In this document: piece by piece, positions 43,370 to 56,239 of the stretch | Layout of the letters: each line of letters starts with the position of its first letter | Numbering within the stretch: position 1 is the stretch's first letter | Source: Okapia johnstoni | Taxonomy: Eukaryota; Chordata; Mammalia; Artiodactyla; Giraffidae | Reading direction: 5' to 3' | Assembly: GCA_024291935.2 (NCBI GenBank) | Contig: CM044312.1 | Location: forward strand, 47,622,001 to 47,686,000 | Length of the DNA stretch: 64,000 nucleotides | The notes under the pieces: model-generated | Told to the model about the DNA's origin: nothing | What the model saw: only the letters and a program-made list of their open reading frames with translations | The model's database searches: none | Position numbers and translations under genes: made by a program

Positions 43370-46300
43370 ATGATGCTCAGGGAAGCAGAATCCTGACATG
43401 ACTTAGATTATCATCTTGTGAGCCCATAAATATCAAGACAAAAGAGAAACTCAAGTCCCTTTGTGTTCTCTACTGTTTCTTGTGTGCTTCCATTCCACTA
43501 TGGGACTGATCTCCTCCCTTTATGTAGGTCAAGGGCAAACAATACAGCAATTTGTAACATTCCTTCCTAATGTGTAAATGATCTTTTGTGGAAGCTACTT
43601 GGGTATTGTCTATCCAGGGCCCAACCTCGAAATAAAGGAGCTGTTTAAGTGTTAGCCTGTCAAACAATGGAGAAAACCCTTTTTGTTCATTTTCATCTTT
43701 GCTATAAACTCCAAAGGTATACTTGCACGCAGATTAATAGAAACTTGGGTATTCATCGCTCATCTGACCCCAGAAGCATGATTACCTGCTTTGAAGGCTT
43801 TTAAAATCTCCCAGAGAACACTGTAATATTTCACTGCACTGCAGGGAAAGAGTCACAAGTTTTTATGCATGGTTAATATGAAAGAGGAAAAAAATCAGCT
43901 AAGGGCATTGAGTTTTACATTAAACAGGGACTAGTTTCATCTTAGAAATAGCAGAATAAGTTAGAATTACTTGCTGTGTGACTATGGGTCCACACCTCCC
44001 ACCAAACACTGAGGTGGTCCCCAGAGCTTTCCAAAATGCAATGAAATCACCCCAAACGCAAGGAAGGTGGGAAAACAGACCAAATAGTTCAGCCTTCTGT
44101 CTTCTCTCCCTGCCCCCATCCAGCCAAACCCTAGCCCCAGCTTTGAATCCTGGATTCAAGGAGACTTATTTCACTCCACTTGGAAATTAGCAAATGGCAA
44201 GACTGACCAAAAAACTTGTCATCAGGCAGGACCTTTGTGAAATGGCTCTCTAATTAGCCATTTCATATTTTTGTTATTTCTTTTGCGATTCATGTTAAAA
44301 ATATGCTCCACGGATGCCAGCCTGCTAGGACCCAAGGAGCCCTTGTCACTCAGCAATAACTCAGTGAAATAATAAATAAGCACATCGGCAGCCCCACCTC
44401 GCACACCAGCACTTCCCCTCAGGCCCTCAGGCCAGGGGGCTGGGGTCCCCACACAAATCGCCATGTTCTGTGGGGGACACGAGTGGTCACCACAAACAAG
44501 GAGGGCATCCTGCCCTCCTAGGAGCCTGCTCTCGCCAAAGACAGGACTCCCAAATAGCCTCCCAAATCAGAGGTCGCCCAAGGACTGGGTGTAAAAAGCT
44601 GTCTTATCTGACACACTGTTATCACAAGCAGCATATCTCTTGAGTGAAATTTCAGGAACAGAGGTTCCTAAGGGAAAGATGCCATTTCATCCACTAAAGC
44701 CAGATCAGCTGAAACTGGGAGGCAACGGCTTACATGTGCAGAACAGCTTGGACCAGGACCTTGTGTTCCGTCAGCTTTTAGGTGGGGTCCCCTCGCAGGC
44801 TCTCGCCAAGATTTCAGCCGGGTCCTCGCCCCACCCTGGCCCACATTCATCGTCCTCACTGAGCATCTCAGGAAAGAAACAGTAACTTCCCCTCAGAGGC
44901 TCACCCTTCCTCATCTGTGTTAGAAAAACAGTAAGGAACTATCAAAATATGACAGAGAACGATGTTATTCAGGCAACCCTGGGCTGGAATCATCATGCTT
45001 ATGATGGTAAGCCAACTGTGGCCTGACACATCAGGCGGTTCATCTGTGGAGGTGACAAAGGTAGAAAGCATTGAGGCAGGGAGAATTCAGCCCACTTACC
45101 CGCCCCATTGAAGTCTGGAGCTTCACTTAGGGACAACAGTTTTAATCCATCCTATCACTGTATATCAAAGAAATAAGAAAATTCCATAACAGGATCAGAA
45201 TTTATGTTTAATCAGGGACACTTAGAAACATCTTATTCTTTCTAGAACCTTCTGCACACAAGGAACAGAGCTCTGATGAGAGATTATCACTTCCCTTATT
45301 TTTTGTACCCTTCTTGGCACACCATCAGCCACCCTAGGGAGTGCGTCTTGGATGCCTTTTACTTGATAGATTGGTAGAAAATGTCAGTCTTCTGATCAAG
45401 CAGCCATAGGTGAATGGCTACAAAGACCACCACTGAAAACTCACATCTGTGACAGGAAATGAGCAGAAAGGGGAGAGCGGAGGAAGGCAGTTCTGTTATT
45501 CCTCCACAGCTATATGGGATGAGATAAAAAAATAAAGGCAATTAGTGAAATGTTCTAGTCATCCAGTTTTCTTTTAGCTTTCTTGATTTTTTTAAGCAAT
45601 CATCGTGTGACTTGGACATTTACAAAACATCATCTCTTTCAAAAAGTCCCTTATATCCATCATGTATCATTTCTAAATAAAACAAGTTGTTTTTTAACTT
45701 TCCTTAAACTTCATCAGTGCTGCCTGGATAACAAGATAACTGATTTTATAAATAGATTTTTTTCTTATACCACTATGTGGTTTCACTGGAATCGTAAGTT
45801 GTCAGTATTTTCTGATCCTTTGGGGAAAGCTTGCTGAGTGTGCTGCTCTCTGTGCAGGCAGATTGATTCCCAGACTAACGAGCAAGGTTAGCAGAACTCA
45901 TGTATTCCATGATTTCTTTTCTCGACACTCCAAATATTAAAGAAATAGAATTTACTTAAGAACTATAGACCTTCAGAAGAAGATCCTTGGAATAATCTAG
46001 GAAAATGCAATAATGAGGTGGCTACAAAAAACCTCTTGATTGTTCACATGGGGTTTTTCAAACTGTCCTTTCTGGGGAGAGATGAGCCACAAAGTCAATG
46101 TTTTAAAATTGTATTTCATACGAAAAAAAGACCTGAAAACAACATAAATGGTTAATTATGAAAAGTTCATTGAATTCCTTTTAATATATTTATATGGTGT
46201 AATGCTCAAAAGCCTTTTAAAATGGCAATGATTTCTGTTTTTGTCCATAGCAAAGAATGCTCATGATACATTGTTAAATGAAAAAGTAAATTAGACTGTA

Positions 46301-49300
46301 TGGCATAATGTATATTTTGATGATTTAAAGGGATGTGTAGATCCACAGAAAAACGTCTGGACAAACATGTCAAAATAGTGTTAAATGTCTAGATGGTCAC
46401 AGCTCTTATTCCTGAGTTTTGGGTGGAATGATCAGGGTTATTTATTCTCCTCTTTACACTTTTATATATGGTATGACTTTATTTTAACTCAGGATATCTA
46501 TTACTTTGTAGTAAGAATGATGTTTTCAATTAAAATGTTTCCTTAAAACTTGGATTCCTAACACATTTCTAAACTGTGTTAGCTCATTCTGTCATTCAAC
46601 ACTGAAGAGTCTGGGCTGGCTAGGAAGGTGTCTGCCCTCAGACATTTTTACAGGGGAAGGCAAGACAGACAAACCCATAGGTGATAAAGAGAGATTCAAG
46701 ATATAAGGCTGGCAAGAACAGACCACATATCCAGGGTATTTTAAAATTCTCAACCTAAACAGTTTTTGGAACTATTATGAAACATTTTATTAATTTAGAT
46801 CCCACAGATTCAGAATTTGTAAAAAGTCTTCGGGAACTGAGTGGAAGTTATCTTTTGAAAGTTATTTATTAAGAAAGACATTAAATGACAAGTAATTCTT
46901 TAACTTTCTTAAAAGAGCCACTTGGATTGTGTCTTCCAGGAGACAAACCACATCCTTCTTAATTCTTAGGTAAGCCCATTCTGTGCAGTGCAAGACATAG
47001 TAGGTGCTCAACAAAAGGGTTTAATTATTATTATATTACATACTGCATAAATGTAATGTCCTCAAAGTACATTCCTTACTTGCAAATAATGCTGTTCCTT
47101 ATAAATGGAAGTTATGAATAGCCATTCTGCCAAACTCATTTGGATGTAACACTGCGAAAAGGGTGTTTTTTTCTTTTTTAATACCCAAAAGTAATACAAC
47201 TGTATTCTCTTCAGTCTTTGAACTAAATTTCTTACCCTGATTAACCTGCAGGATTAATGGGTTATATAACTTTAGATTTGATTAGAAAAATTTAAACTAG
47301 TAGAAAAACATCAAATGAATAGTAGTCAAATACATTCCACCTGAAAATTCAGATTCTTTTCCATATTTTGCTTCTTTTGACTGCTTACTATTTGATTAGA
47401 ATACATTACCATTTTCTTTTCATCCCAATCAAATCAAATCATTTTAATTTGAAATGTCATTTTCCTGCAAAGTATTCTTATTGTGCACAACATTGTAACT
47501 ACTATTGTTTGCTGCTGTCATTGAATTGCACTCATTTCAAATTTGCAAATAAAGAATATTGGGATGCAACAAAAAGTGAGATGTTATTCACAATTTCATT
47601 GTCAGCCAACAGTGATCATATTCAAAGAGAAAGAAAAGTTGTGTGTGTGTCTGTGTGTGTGTGTGTGAGGCACACAGAATAAGCCATAGAATAGAAACAT
47701 TACATCTGAACAATAAGGAAACAGAATAGTCTTCTATAACTGTGCCCAACGTTGAAAAAGAAAGGAGACTTCTACTTCCCTAACGAATATCCTTCTTTAA
47801 ATTCATTGTGAATAAGATACTGGAAAAGAACATGTAATACCCCGAAGCAGAGGCTTTTGCCTCCCCAGTGCATCCTCTTCCTTACCCCCAACGTTGCTCT
47901 GTCTTGTTTGCCCCCTTTGCCATCACACATACACACACACACACATACAGCATTACAGTAGCTAAGAAATTCCCAAAACATAACAAACAGTTTAAAAAAA
48001 ATTGAAGATATTCATGCACTTAACTCTGAAGAATAGTCTGAAATGATGTACCAGACAAATCTAGATTCAAATCTCTGGCTGAAGCAGCGGGGCTTTTCCA
48101 GGCTTCATTATGGGAAGTCAGAGGTCTGTCATCTTCTGTGAAACACTAAATATCTAGTGGTGTAACTACTCCCATCTTGATTCTAGATTTAGACAAACAA
48201 TTGAAGAGGAACGCAGTCCTCCTTGAAGAATCATAAATGGGATGGGGGGACCAAAAAATGCCCTTTCCAACCTAAACCTTCTTTCTATTTTTGTTGTTAA
48301 ATAAAGTCCAAATTGCTAACTAAACATCAGAGGAAGATTATCCCCCAAATTCTAATAAATTTGTATTTATCAGAAAATTCTGTAAAATTGAACTTATTTT
48401 ACATTTTAATTTTGTTTAAAAGTATGAATATTTTCTATCTTTGGTGTTTTTTTTTAATTAAAAAAAAATTAGCATCATCAAGTCAAGAAATTCCTACATT
48501 AACACTCATTGTCCCCAAACGTTTCATTAGGGTAGAACACCATTTCTTTGTATTTTAGTTCATTTTTTTTGGATGGGGGAAGAAAGGGTGAGATTCTGAT
48601 GTAAGAGAAAGGCCGTGCTTTCTCAGAGGCTTTCTGCCACGCTTTAGGGCAGCTTACTTTAAAATGTACGTGGGAGAGGTTTCTAGACTCTGCCTTTCCA
48701 CACCTAATAATTCACCCTTTAAGCGTTCATGCCCATACTTATCAGGGTTGGGAATGATTTTTTCATTATTATTTAAAAGTCTTCCTTGCAGTTACTTCCT
48801 CTGAAACAGACCACCTCTTTCATTAGGAGTATTTATGGGAAATAATATATTTGTACAGTTGAAAGCATCACCTGTTTTGCTAAGTTAGTTCTTGTCTGAA
48901 TGCAAATAGACTGTTAGAGGGTTTACTCAATAACACTTGCTAATGGAAAGTACTAATCAAAACTTTTCTACAGCAGTAAATTTTTATATTTTTTAACCAC
49001 TGGATTCCAATTAAATGTATTCAATATAGCAAGCTTTGATTTAAAAAAAAATTTAAGAGATTATGTATACAGCACTGTGGAAAACAAGGCAGGCTAGGTA
49101 TGCAGGCACTTGTACATTTTTAATAGAAGTCTTTACCTGAAGGTAAAACCCAATAAAGTGCACCCTATAATGTGCTGTGGACTCTATGTTGATTTACCTG
49201 GGTTACCCCGTCAGCAGAAATCAACTTTACCAGGTACACACTATGCTTATATATTTAGTGCATATAAAAATGCATATAAAAGATTCTTTTTTCTTTTTAT

Positions 49301-50435
49301 AAAGAAGTACTGAATTTCATTAGGGCACAATTTTTTCTTTGAAAAAGTTCTTTGTTAACCGTGGGATATATTGATTGCAAATAAAGGAAATTATGGCACT
49401 ATGCTGATGTTTATAAAGGGAGGGAAAAATTCTTAGCATGAGCCTACAATTTCAAAAAAAAAACCAAAAGCATAAATACAAGGTTTGGCCTTACTCGAAT
49501 ATACATTAGCAACATTGTTCAAAAAATCTCATTGATTTCACTGATACGTAAATATTTTCCTAAATGACTCAAACGATATTATTTTATTTAAGTCTATGAG
49601 GAGAGGTCTGGGAGTAGATGAGTGAAAATCATTTGAGTTTTGGGGCAGGTGGGGGGATTGCAATTTTTTTTCTCATCTGAGGATATTTAAACACAACATC
49701 TTTGCACATTTCCTATAAAAATTTCACAGACCTTTCATATGTAGTTTCTTTCCCCTATATTTCAGTTTCAGGATTAGTTGCAGTCTTAAAAAAATATTTA
49801 ATTCTCTTTGCTCTGTGACATGGCTTAATGAATCTAGGTTGAGTTTCTTTAGGAAACATAAGAAGCTTCTTGACAACTGAGAAGTCTCCCAGACACTCAT
49901 TCCTGTCAGACTTTTCCAAAACCACACATAAGCTGAGGCCACAAGGTTCCTACATCAGACAAGAAAAGAAGGCCGCGGTTTCCCACCCTGACCTCGGTTA
50001 TGTTTGAGTGAGAAATGTGTTTATTGCTCAGTCTCGCTGAGTGTTTAAATGTCCCTATTGTGCGAATTATGAGTGCTTTGAGTGCAAATTATGAGTGCAG
50101 CAGCCACTCTTTATAATTTTCAACTGTCTGATCTACTCTATTTGTCCTTGTTCACCATCTACCTTTGAGAGTCGCAAAAAGCCAGGCCCGTTATTATTTT
50201 TAATAATGCTGTTGTATTAAAACCTTGGTTGACGTCCTCTAGCGATTTTTCTTTCCCTCAAAATCTATATGGCTTTTAAACGCATTTCATTAAGGCTGTG
50301 TTTTTAAGGGGGAAAGAGAAAGGAGAGACGGGTGTCATTAGTCAGCTGCGGCAGACTTCCTTTTTAATCCTAAGATTAAAGATAGAAACTACAGGAAAGA
50401 ACTGCCTCTTTGCTTTGGGCCCTGACTTGAAGCTG
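43370..50435. other. SINE-poor unique intergenic stretch
   Basis: About 7 kb with no Bov-tA, BOV-A2 or Bov-B that I can recognise, mostly unique AT-rich sequence plus small GT/CA runs at 47641-47668 and 47930-47946. No ORF has a recognisable product, including the longest (47368-47682, 104 codons). Confidence 0.7.
47641..47668. repeat. (GT)n microsatellite
   Basis: A short GT run with one CT interruption. Confidence 0.85.
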
Positions 50436-50439
50436 GGGT

Positions 50440-51090
50440 TACTCGGCTGATGAGAACTGCTGTTCCGCGAGAGGCATGGATATCCCGCTGCAACTGTGGA
50501 TCTGCAGGCACCGGGCTGCGCGCTACGCGGGGCCACCTGGCTGCGCCTAAGAGGGTCCGTGCGCACCCAAGGGACGGGAACGGACGCCAGGTGCCTTCTT
50601 CTCGGGACAGCCGGCCTTCCGACGCCCGGAGCACCGAGACATTTTGCCCGCGGGTTGGTTTGACAAGTGAGGCAGGAGACATCTCCGGTCTCTCCTCCCT
50701 TGCCCTGGCGCCGCGACCTCCCTCCCTTGCAAGCCCACCCTCCCGTCCCTTACAAAGGAACGTGAATCTATTAGCTCTCTCTCCTCCCAGAAGTCTCGTA
50801 TGCCCCTCTCTAAAAGGTGTACATAAGGGTGGCAATCTTGGTAAGGGTCCCGCGTAAGGAGAGGTACTCATGCCAGGGGTCGCCGCCCCAGAGTCGCCCG
50901 TGTCGCAGCTTGGGAGCTTTGGGGCATTTTTCCTCAGCTCGCGCGCCCTCTGGCGGCCCTGTGGAGAATTCACCTGGCGCGGGGCGGGATCGAGGGGGCC
51001 ATAGGGGAAAACTGAGTGCGGGCTTTCGGCAAGAAACGAAGCAAAGTGGGCGCGGTTCTGGTGGACCGGACGGCCACCTACTTAATACGT
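50440..51090. promoter_or_regulatory. Orphan CpG island, candidate promoter
   Basis: By eye count, about 50 CpG dinucleotides in 650 bases, against near absence in the flanks. It has an Sp1-type GGGGCGGG at 50981-50988 and a GTAAGG donor-like site at 50841. Upstream at about 50230 is TGACGTC, seven of the eight bases of a CRE. No recognisable coding gene starts here, so a lncRNA promoter or a silenced/enhancer island are the options. The long ORFs in it (50389-50973 on -, 50817-51419 on +) are plausibly stop-poor GC-rich artefacts. Confidence 0.7.
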
Positions 51091-51451
51091 ATGACTGGGC
51101 TCTTGCTCAGTGTGTCAAGGTGACAGAACCAAAGGTCATGCCTTCCCGGGGCTATATGTTAGTCACTAGTGACCTTCCCCAAACAGACATTCCTGGGACC
51201 CCAGATTTAAAAAGGAGAGCAAAAGATCCCACCATTTCTGGCTCGCCTATCTCCCCACCCGCCCCATGCCCCCAGCTCCATCTAAACACGCACACACACA
51301 CCTATTTTCTTCACTCATCCACAGGATCTCCCAACACATTCTTAAATCCATATGTTAGCTTTTTTGATGTCAGCTTGGCTAAGCTAAAGTCCCTGTTATT
51401 CCATCGGGCACTAATCTAGATATGACTGAGTAGGGGGGTTGCAGATGTCAT

Positions 51452-51701
51452 TAAAGTCACTAATGGATCTTCCCTGTAGCTCATATGGTAAAGAATCTGC
51501 CCGCAATGCAGGAGACCCGGGTTCGATCCCTGGGTCTGGAAGATCCTCTGGAGAAGGAAGTGGCAATCCACTCCAGTGTTCTTGCCTGGAGAACTCCATG
51601 GACAGAGGTGCCTGGCGGGTTACAGTTCATGGGGTCGCAAAGAGTCAGAAATGACTGAGTGACTACGACGACGACTACTACTACTACTAAAGTCACTAAT
51701 G
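51452..51701 (+). mobile_element. Bov-tA SINE with 14-bp target-site duplication
   Basis: The element lies at 51466-51687 between identical TAAAGTCACTAATG copies at 51452-51465 and 51688-51701. Its tail has become a CGA/CTA triplet run (51666-51688). Confidence 0.95.
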
Positions 51702-52159
51702 CTGCTGCTGCTGCTAAGTCGCGTCAGTTGTGTCCGATTCTGTGCGACTGACCGACTCTGTCCGACTCTGTCCGTCTGTCCATAGACGGCAGCCCACCAG
51801 GCTCCCCCGTCCCCGGGATTCTCCAGGCAAGAACACTGGAGTGGGTTGCCATTTCCTTCTCCAATGCATGAAAGTGAAAAGTGAAGTGAAGTCACTCAGT
51901 CGTGTCCGACTCATAGCTACCCCATGGACTGCAGCCTACCAGGCTCCTCCATCCATGGGATTCTCCAGGCAAGAGTACTGGAGTGGGGTGCCATTGCCTT
52001 CTCCAATGCATGAAAGTAAAAAGTGAAAGTGAAGTCGCTCAGTCGTGTCCAACTCTGTGCGACCCCATGGACTGCAGCCTACCAGGCTCCTCCATCCATG
52101 GGATTTTCCAGGCAAGAGTACTGGAGTGGGGTGCCATTGCCTTCTCCAAGTCACTAATG
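51690..52159 (+). mobile_element. Trimeric BOV-A2 SINE, second insertion at the same site
   Basis: The element at 51702-52147 is flanked by AAGTCACTAATG at 51690-51701 and 52148-52159, a third copy of the Bov-tA target. It has three monomers (about 51702-51872, 51890-52005, 52034-52147) instead of two, and is 446 bases long against about 270 for the dimers elsewhere in this window. The first monomer also has a local expansion of a GACTCTGTCC-like unit (51745-51782). Confidence 0.93.
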
Positions 52160-52161
52160 GG

Positions 52162-52475
52162 TTGGCCTTAAATAATGAACGATCTAGGTGGGCCTGGCTT
52201 AATCACTTGGAAGCCCTTAAAAGCAAGGCCGAGACTCCCTAGAGAGAGAGAGAGACAGAGACATGGAGAAGAAATGTCTCCTGCGGACAAGTGCTTCAGC
52301 CATGCCTACACAGCCCCACTCTGCTTGTGATCTTCTCTTCTTGATTGACACCTTACAAATTTTGGAGTTGCTCTGCCAGCTCTCACAGTAGTATAAGCTG
52401 ATTCCTCATAATAAATCTCTTAATATATAAATGTATTGGTTCTGCGCTTGGTTGAATCCCAGATGATACAAATCA
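52162..52475 (+). repeat. MaLR/MLT1-like LTR remnant
   Basis: GTGGGCCTGGCTTAATCAC, CCCTTAAAAGC, then ATAATAAATCTCTTAATATA and TATTGGTTCTG resemble the middle and 3' end of MaLR LTRs. Family uncertain. Confidence 0.5.
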
Positions 52476-52677
52476 CATGGCCCAAATGAGAAAAAAAAGT
52501 ATCAGGGAAATTTACAGTGTGAAAATTCCACCCCAGTTCCTCCCAACTGTCATCCAATAGATAGTTTCTGGAAATCTATTGGTGGTAGAGACAAGGCACT
52601 GTACTCTGGAGATGTGACCGAGAACAGAACTAACAAGGTTTTTTTCCTTACTTGTGCAGCTCGCTCTCTCTCATACA

Positions 52678-52708
<31 letters not shown>

Positions 52709-53743
52709 ACAGACACACACAAACAAATCCAGCTCCATATGGAAACTTTGGTCTTTTCAAACCTGGACCAGAAGCTGGCTTTAATTAATGGCTTGTTGTG
52801 GGTACTCGTGGCATGCTTGGAGCTATACAAAAGCCTAGTAGGAGGAGGAGGCCAACGAGGAGAACCAGACAGCAGTCTTTGCCTGTAGGGCCCTCCATCT
52901 ATCACTACAAAAGGTAAAATGCTCATTTATCCTATTGCCAAACATCCTGAGTCATCCGCCCCCACAGTGCGTTTTCTTTGCCCTTACTGTTTCTATATAT
53001 GGCAAAGGGGTGACACTTACTGATATTGGATCAGAGCTGCAGAATGTTGGCAAAAGCAAGCTCAGCTCAGGCTGGGAAAAAGAAGGCTCCACTCTAGATT
53101 CATCAGCAGAACCTCTGGTCCTAAGCCAAACTGAAAAGCCCAGTAAAAGACCTCATTCCTCCTCTAGCATCTCCTACCCTTGCCTCAAGGCTTGATGCCT
53201 ATCCCATGATGGCAGGAAACCAGTGTATTTCAATCCAACAAATGTTTAATGAGTACCTTCCATGCTACAAGTTTACTTCTAGAACCTTGTGTCCTGAAAT
53301 AGCTTTTGTAATCACCATTGGCCTGCAAATGAATTGCTATATTTGCTGATAATTTCATGGATATCCTATTGACTTCTTTTTTTTTTTTTTTCTTTTTTTA
53401 CCTTTTGGGTGATTTTCTCTTTGATATTCATACCTTCCCTCGGGTTGGGTCAGAACTCTTTCCTGATTTTACCTCCTGTTTGCTTCAGCTCAGCCCTCTC
53501 TGGAAGGATTTCCTTCTCACTCTATAATTGAGTCCAAGCTCATGCTTCCCACTGCACAACAGGCCAATAAATCCGAGAGGTGAGGTGTTGAGGCAAGGAA
53601 TGCAACTTTATTTAGAGAGCTGGTTGACCAAGAAGATGGCAGACTAATGTGTCTAAATAACCATCTTATCGGGGTCTGGATCCCAGTTTCTTTTACAGAA
53701 CTGAGAGGGAAAGGAAGTGAGGAAGTAAAGCAAAAAGGCCGTT

Positions 53744-53863
53744 TACTCAATAGACATGAGTCTGTGTAAACACCAGGAGATACTGAAGGACAGGGAAGCC
53801 TGGAGTGCTACAGTTCATTGGGTCACAAAGAGTTGGACACAACTTAGTGACTAAACAACAACA
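53744..53863 (+). mobile_element. Bov-B LINE 3'-end fragment
   Basis: TAGACATGAGTCTGTGTAAA, AGGACAGGGAAGCCTGGAG and the terminal ACAACAACAA characteristic of Bov-B. Confidence 0.85.
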
Positions 53864-54489
53864 ATCTTGCAAAATAGGAGGGGATGTGTTAATTTCTTCT
53901 TCTCTGCAGTCATTCACAGATGGGAAGAGTCAGATAGTCTTTCTGTGCCCTGAACGAAGGCACTTTAGTTTAACAGTCAGGCAGGGGGGCAGGGTTCTCC
54001 AGGAAGGCCATTATGTATGATTATTATAACGGAAGCAATGAAAAGCAAAGGTTAAAATCAAAGAAACAGATGCAACATGAAGACAGAATTGTCTCCTCCC
54101 TGCAACAATTCCACTTCTCATGATTATGAAGTAAGTGTATTCAAAACTGTATCAGTCACCTTGTTGTCTGAATCTATTTCCTCACCCCAAGAGATGAACC
54201 ATACACTGATGGTTCTGTATCTCCATCTGGATGCATGCACCGCTCTCCTGAGTCCTTGTATTCTATTGCTGTGGACACTTGGGTATAACACGAGCAGTTT
54301 CCCAAAAGAACTCAGCATCTTCTTTCCTTCACCTCCAATTTGTTACCCATCCTGAAAGCCCTAGGTGAGTCATTGGTGTTGAGAATTATGTCTACCCAAA
54401 AGCCCACTCTAGGAACTCAAGAGGCATTCCAGCTTTCCTCTTGCTTACTTTGTACATTCAGTTGGTAAGCTGAGCTTTATCAGTCTGTT

Positions 54490-54830
54490 GCAGAATGTCT
54501 CTAGTCCCTGCTCCTCCTTCCCATAAGCACTGGAAGTGCCTTAGTCTAAACCTTACAAAGTTCACATCAGGAACAAATAGTCTTCTAATGATATCTTTGC
54601 CTCCATGTCTTTGCTTTCTCCTCCATTCATTTTTCTCGAATGCAAATCCTCTTGTGACATTTTCCCATTTAAGAAGTGTCAGTGGTTTCCTAAAAGGCTT
54701 CCGTGACCCTCTTCCTTCCCTCCCACATCCACCCCCGGCTAGCTGATGGGTAGCACCCTTCTTTGTTCTCTCTGCATTGCAATCTCCCCCTATTGTAGCA
54801 CTTTACACAGTATCAGTGGCTTCTTTAATG
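54490..54830 (+). repeat. Probable L2 LINE relic
   Basis: Pyrimidine-rich sequence with AAGGCTTCCGTGACCCTCTT and TGTAGCACTTTACACAGTAT, in L2 3'-end order. Highly diverged. Confidence 0.45.
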
Positions 54831-55312
54831 AAGTATTTCAAGGAGAGAAAAGTGCCAAAAATAATATGAAAAATACCAACATACTCACCACCCAAATTGA
54901 ACAAATCTTTGATGTATTGATTCCAACACTTTTTTAAAGAAATTAATCATGATAAAAATAGTTGAGATCCATTTGTGACTCATCTAACATTGAAGACACC
55001 GCTGTTAAGAGTTTGGGGTTGATTTTTTGGCTTAGCTCTTACACTCGATTATTAACTTCCCAATGATGGTTTCCCTCTCTTGTTCATCTGTGAAACCCCA
55101 GGACTTGACAGAGAGAAATAAAATAAAGGGACTGAGTGAACATTTGTTAAAAGATTGTTTGTGTGGCTAGATCCACACTCATGACTCCTGTGGATCATTC
55201 CTCATTACAGTGAAATATTATCTCCTGAAAACTTGCCGATAAATGTACAATGCTTTTAGGGGTATTTGATTCCACTAAGTTATCCCTGTTCTCCAGAGGC
55301 ATTACCCTTAAC

Positions 55313-55482
55313 TAGTGGCTCTCTATGTTGGCTGCACGTTGGAATCCACTGGGGAGATATTAGAGGGCTAATATCTGGATTCCACCTCCAGAAACTCCTA
55401 TTTAATGGGTGAGATACCTCCTAGGCAGTGAGTTGTTAAAAGCTCCTGGGTGCTTATAATATACAGATGAGGCTGAGAACCT
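55313..55482 (+). repeat. MER5A-like hAT remnant
   Basis: AGTGGCTCTCTATGTTGGCT, CATTGGAATC-like and CAGAAACTCCTATTTAATGG blocks, ending GAGGCTGAGAACC. Diverged. Confidence 0.55.
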
Positions 55483-55534
55483 CCATTACCTCCTACAAGG
55501 CATCATTATCATCAGCGTCATCATTATTACCAGT

Positions 55535-55690
55535 GTTGGCAATTGGTGAGTACTAACTGTATGCTATTTATGTACATTATCTTGTTTATTACTCACCACA
55601 AGCTAAGTATTTTTATTATCCACAGTTTACAGACGAAGAAAGCGACACTGAGAAGGGTTAAGTAACTTGCCCAAAGTCAAATAGCCCCTG
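55535..55690 (-). repeat. MIR SINE
   Basis: Antisense MIR: TACATTATCTTGTTTATTAC, CACAGTTTACAGACGAAGAA and GGGTTAAGTAACTTGCCCAA. Confidence 0.85.
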
Positions 55691-56239
55691 GGCCATGCTG
55701 TTCTCACTGCATCACCAGTTCCCATCCCTTATTAGCTATGGCTCTTACAAAGCCCAGGATTAATAGAATTTCAAATACCCCTAAAGAAAGTCGTTGAAGC
55801 CTGGCATTACCAGTGCTCTCTAAAACCCTGAGCTTTCATTGCTAACCTTGCTTCTTTCTTGAGTCATTTCCTGAGGTTGGCCATAAATTCTCTGCCTGAG
55901 CAGCTGCCGGAGACTCAAAAAATGGAGTCCCTCCAACCTCTGGCCGCCACACCCTCTTTGACTATAGGAAGGACTCCTCTCAATTACGTATTTTAGCATC
56001 CTGTTCCTGGCCCCCCCTCACCATGCCGGATGGCTTTTTCCATTGCTGTCCATCTCTTGCTCTTTCTCTGTCGGATTGACATGACATGGCTCCCCAAAAT
56101 ACACAAGACTTGGAATTCAAGACCACACTACTGCCCCTTTATTCTCCTGCTCTGTCTTTGTAAGGCAATCATAGAAGGAAAATACACATCAGTATTTACT
56201 CTGTATACTGATTTCTTCATAGATGTAATGTATGTGCTT

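Noticed and set aside
50389..51419. ORFs of 194 (-) and 200 (+) codons in the CpG island as protein genes
   Set aside because: GC-rich sequence is poor in stops; compositions are low in complexity, no domain is recognised, and the + frame runs on into a CA repeat. A coding role is not excluded but is not supported.
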